The notes under the pieces are model-generated. The model saw only the letters and a program-made list of their open reading frames with translations. It made no database searches and was not told the DNA's origin. DNA of 6,834 nucleotides. It comes from Prevotella sp. UBA2746 (lineage in GTDB: Bacteria; Bacteroidota; Bacteroidia; Bacteroidales; Bacteroidaceae). The DNA is taken from positions 1-6,834 of the forward strand of contig DEJO01000010.1 of NCBI GenBank assembly GCA_002353555.1, in the 5' to 3' direction. Position numbers and translations under genes: made by a program. Below are positions 5,858 through 6,834 of the stretch, piece after piece (position 1 is the stretch's first letter; every line of letters starts with the position of its first letter).

Positions 5858-6648
5858 TAATAGACTCCCACGCTCACCTGGATGGTGAGGAGTTTCGCGA
5901 TGACCTGCAAGCGGTTGTCCAGCGGGCGAAAAACGCTGGTGTAGCGAAAGTCTTTGTACCGGCGATAGACCTGAAGTCGGTAGAAGCGGTGCTTACGCTC
6001 TGTCGTCAGTACCCTGGCTATGCCTATCCCATGGTAGGATTGCATCCGGAAGAGGTGCGGGCAGACTGGCGTGAGGTACTGGAAGTAATGCGCAGCCGTT
6101 ATCTGCCCACCCTCTCCGGGAGGGCAGGGGACGAGTGTCCCATTGCCATCGGAGAGGTGGGATTGGACTACTATTGGAGCCGCGAGTTCGAGAAGGAACA
6201 GTTGGAAGCCTTCGAGGAGCAGGTGCGCTGGTCCATAGAGACGCGTCTGCCCCTGATGATTCATTGCCGGAAGGCGCAGAACGAGATGGTACACCTGCTG
6301 AAGAAATACCAGGACGACCTGCCGGGTGGTGTCTTCCATTGCTTCACCGGCAACGAGAAGGAAGCCGAAGAGCTCCTGCAGTTCGACCGATTTGTGCTGG
6401 GTATCGGTGGAGTTCTCACCTTCAAGAAGTCACATCTGCCGGAGGTGTTGCCCAAGGTCGTACCTCTCAGTCGCATCGTATTGGAGACCGACAGCCCCTA
6501 TATGGCTCCGGTGCCCCATCGTGGAAAGCGCAACGAGAGTGCTTTTGTCGTGGAGGTGGCTCACAAGTTGGCTGAAAGCTATGGCGTTTCCATAGACACC
6601 GTCGCACAAGAAACCACCATGAACGCCCTCCGCGTCTTCGGGCTATGA
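5845..6648 (+). CDS. TatD family metal-dependent hydrolase (DNase)
   Basis: TatD proteins are cytoplasmic metal-dependent hydrolases of the amidohydrolase fold. Characterised members have 3'-5' exonuclease or DNase activity; the substrate of this one is inferred. At 267 aa it has the family's usual length. Metal-ligand motifs are intact: IDSHAHLD (H9, H11), GEVGLDYYW (E104), MIHCR (H140), FHCF (H165) and ETDSPY (D216). It also carries GLHPEEV (65-71) and the C-terminal PVPHRGKRNE (222-231). The only nearby in-frame start is the ATG at 5845, placed four codons before the conserved IDSHAHL and made from the heptamer repeat. Residues 87-98 (LPTLSGRAGDEC), just before PIAIGEVG, look like an insertion encoded by a GC-rich inverted repeat. 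It follows tonB by 68 nt with no clear promoter between them, so it may be the third gene of a rarA-tonB-tatD transcript. Confidence 0.93.
   Translation: MNYELIDSHAHLDGEEFRDDLQAVVQRAKNAGVAKVFVPAIDLKSVEAVLTLCRQYPGYAYPMVGLHPEEVRADWREVLEVMRSRYLPTLSGRAGDECPIAIGEVGLDYYWSREFEKEQLEAFEEQVRWSIETRLPLMIHCRKAQNEMVHLLKKYQDDLPGGVFHCFTGNEKEAEELLQFDRFVLGIGGVLTFKKSHLPEVLPKVVPLSRIVLETDSPYMAPVPHRGKRNESAFVVEVAHKLAESYGVSIDTVAQETTMNALRVFGL
6103..6127. repeat. GC-rich inverted repeat inside tatD
   Basis: CTGCCC (6103-6108) pairs with GGGCAG (6122-6127), and CCCTC (6110-6114) can alternatively pair with GAGGG (6120-6124). The segment, continuing to AGGGGA at 6131, resembles the inverted repeat at 5790-5808. It encodes residues 87-95 of the TatD protein, just ahead of the conserved GEVGLDY motif. 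Confidence 0.55.
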
Positions 6649-6676
6649 ATGGAAAGCCTTCCCAAAAGCCCCCCAA

Positions 6677-6690
6677 CCCCCTAAAGGGGG
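6677..6690. repeat. GC-rich intergenic inverted repeat after tatD
   Basis: CCCCC (6677-6681), TAAA, GGGGG (6686-6690) form a compact hairpin 28 bp past the tatD stop codon. It is preceded by another C run (6669-6674). No T tract follows, so terminator function is doubtful. It resembles the repeat before tatD. Confidence 0.65.
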
Positions 6691-6716
6691 AGTACATTAG
6701 GGGAATGTTAACAAAT

Positions 6717-6749
6717 TGTGAATCGTGAATAGTTCAATTGTGAATTGAA
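6717..6749. repeat. TGTGAAT heptamers and inverted repeat upstream of tRNA
   Basis: TGTGAAT (6717-6723), CGTGAAT (6724-6730) and TGTGAAT (6739-6745) repeat the heptamer family seen at the tatD start. Within this, TTCAATT (6733-6739) and AATTGAA (6743-6749) form a perfect 7-bp inverted repeat around GTG. It is followed by an A run, not a T run, on the plus strand. Apart from these repeats and the tRNA promoter I see nothing in the 168 bases between tatD and the tRNA. Confidence 0.6.
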
Positions 6750-6767
6750 AAAAAGTCATTGTTTTAT

Positions 6768-6798
6768 TTTGTTGTTCGCTCTTTTTCCATTAACTTTG
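6768..6798 (+). promoter_or_regulatory. Promoter of the tRNA gene (Bacteroides type)
   Basis: TTTG (6768-6771) and TAACTTTG (6791-6798) match both consensus boxes with a 19-bp spacer. Initiation is expected near 6803-6806, about 11-14 nt before the mature tRNA 5' end, which leaves a short leader for RNase P to remove. Confidence 0.8.
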
Positions 6799-6816
6799 CA
6801 CCCGCAAACACAGCAA

Positions 6817-6834
6817 GGAGAGGTGCTCGAGTGG
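6817..6834 (+). tRNA. tRNA-Ser, 5' end only (runs off the window)
   Basis: The last 18 bases, GGAGAGGTGCTCGAGTGG, fit the start of a bacterial tRNA-Ser: a 7-nt acceptor strand (GGAGAGG), T8 and G9, then the D-stem strand CTC and the D-loop start GAGTGG. The anticodon lies outside the window, so the isoacceptor cannot be given. The consensus promoter directly upstream supports a real gene. Confidence 0.8.

Overview
The window looks like chromosomal DNA from a Bacteroidota, most likely Bacteroidales and Prevotella-like. Three things support this. FeoA is fused to the front of FeoB. The TonB N-terminus carries the D-L-E-S-K-R signature before its membrane anchor. Several intergenic regions match the Bacteroides-type promoter (TTTG, 19-21 bp, TAnnTTTG) and lack strong Shine-Dalgarno sequences. 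The genus is an inference from these traits; no 16S or other marker gene is present.

Layout: the left half is on the minus strand. A gene for an acidic-tailed protein of unknown function (2807-3625) lies upstream of feoAB (208-2619), which encodes a ferrous iron transporter with a fused FeoA domain. Between them are a perfect 20-bp palindrome, an imperfect inverted repeat, a candidate promoter and a leader of about 90 nt that is almost purely purine. Past the feoAB stop codon lie a 22-bp tandem duplication and a hairpin that may end its transcript.

The right half is on the plus strand. It starts at a divergent promoter region (3693-3772) and holds rarA (3789-5057), a tonB-family gene overlapping it by one base (5057-5776), and a tatD-family hydrolase gene (5845-6648). 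tatD is surrounded by short intergenic repeats: GC-rich inverted repeats before and after it, a related one inside it, and 7-bp TATGAAY/TGTGAAT repeats, one copy of which supplies its start codon. The last 18 bases are the 5' end of a tRNA, most likely tRNA-Ser, preceded by a near-ideal promoter.

Working together: FeoAB imports Fe2+ across the inner membrane. The TonB protein would energise outer-membrane transport, so the two share a nutrient-uptake theme but are not in one operon. RarA and TatD are linked to DNA maintenance. Most of the window is ordinary core genome. I see no phage, CRISPR, insertion sequence or new defence system. The unusual signals are in the intergenic repeats, the feoAB leader and the uncharacterised acidic protein.
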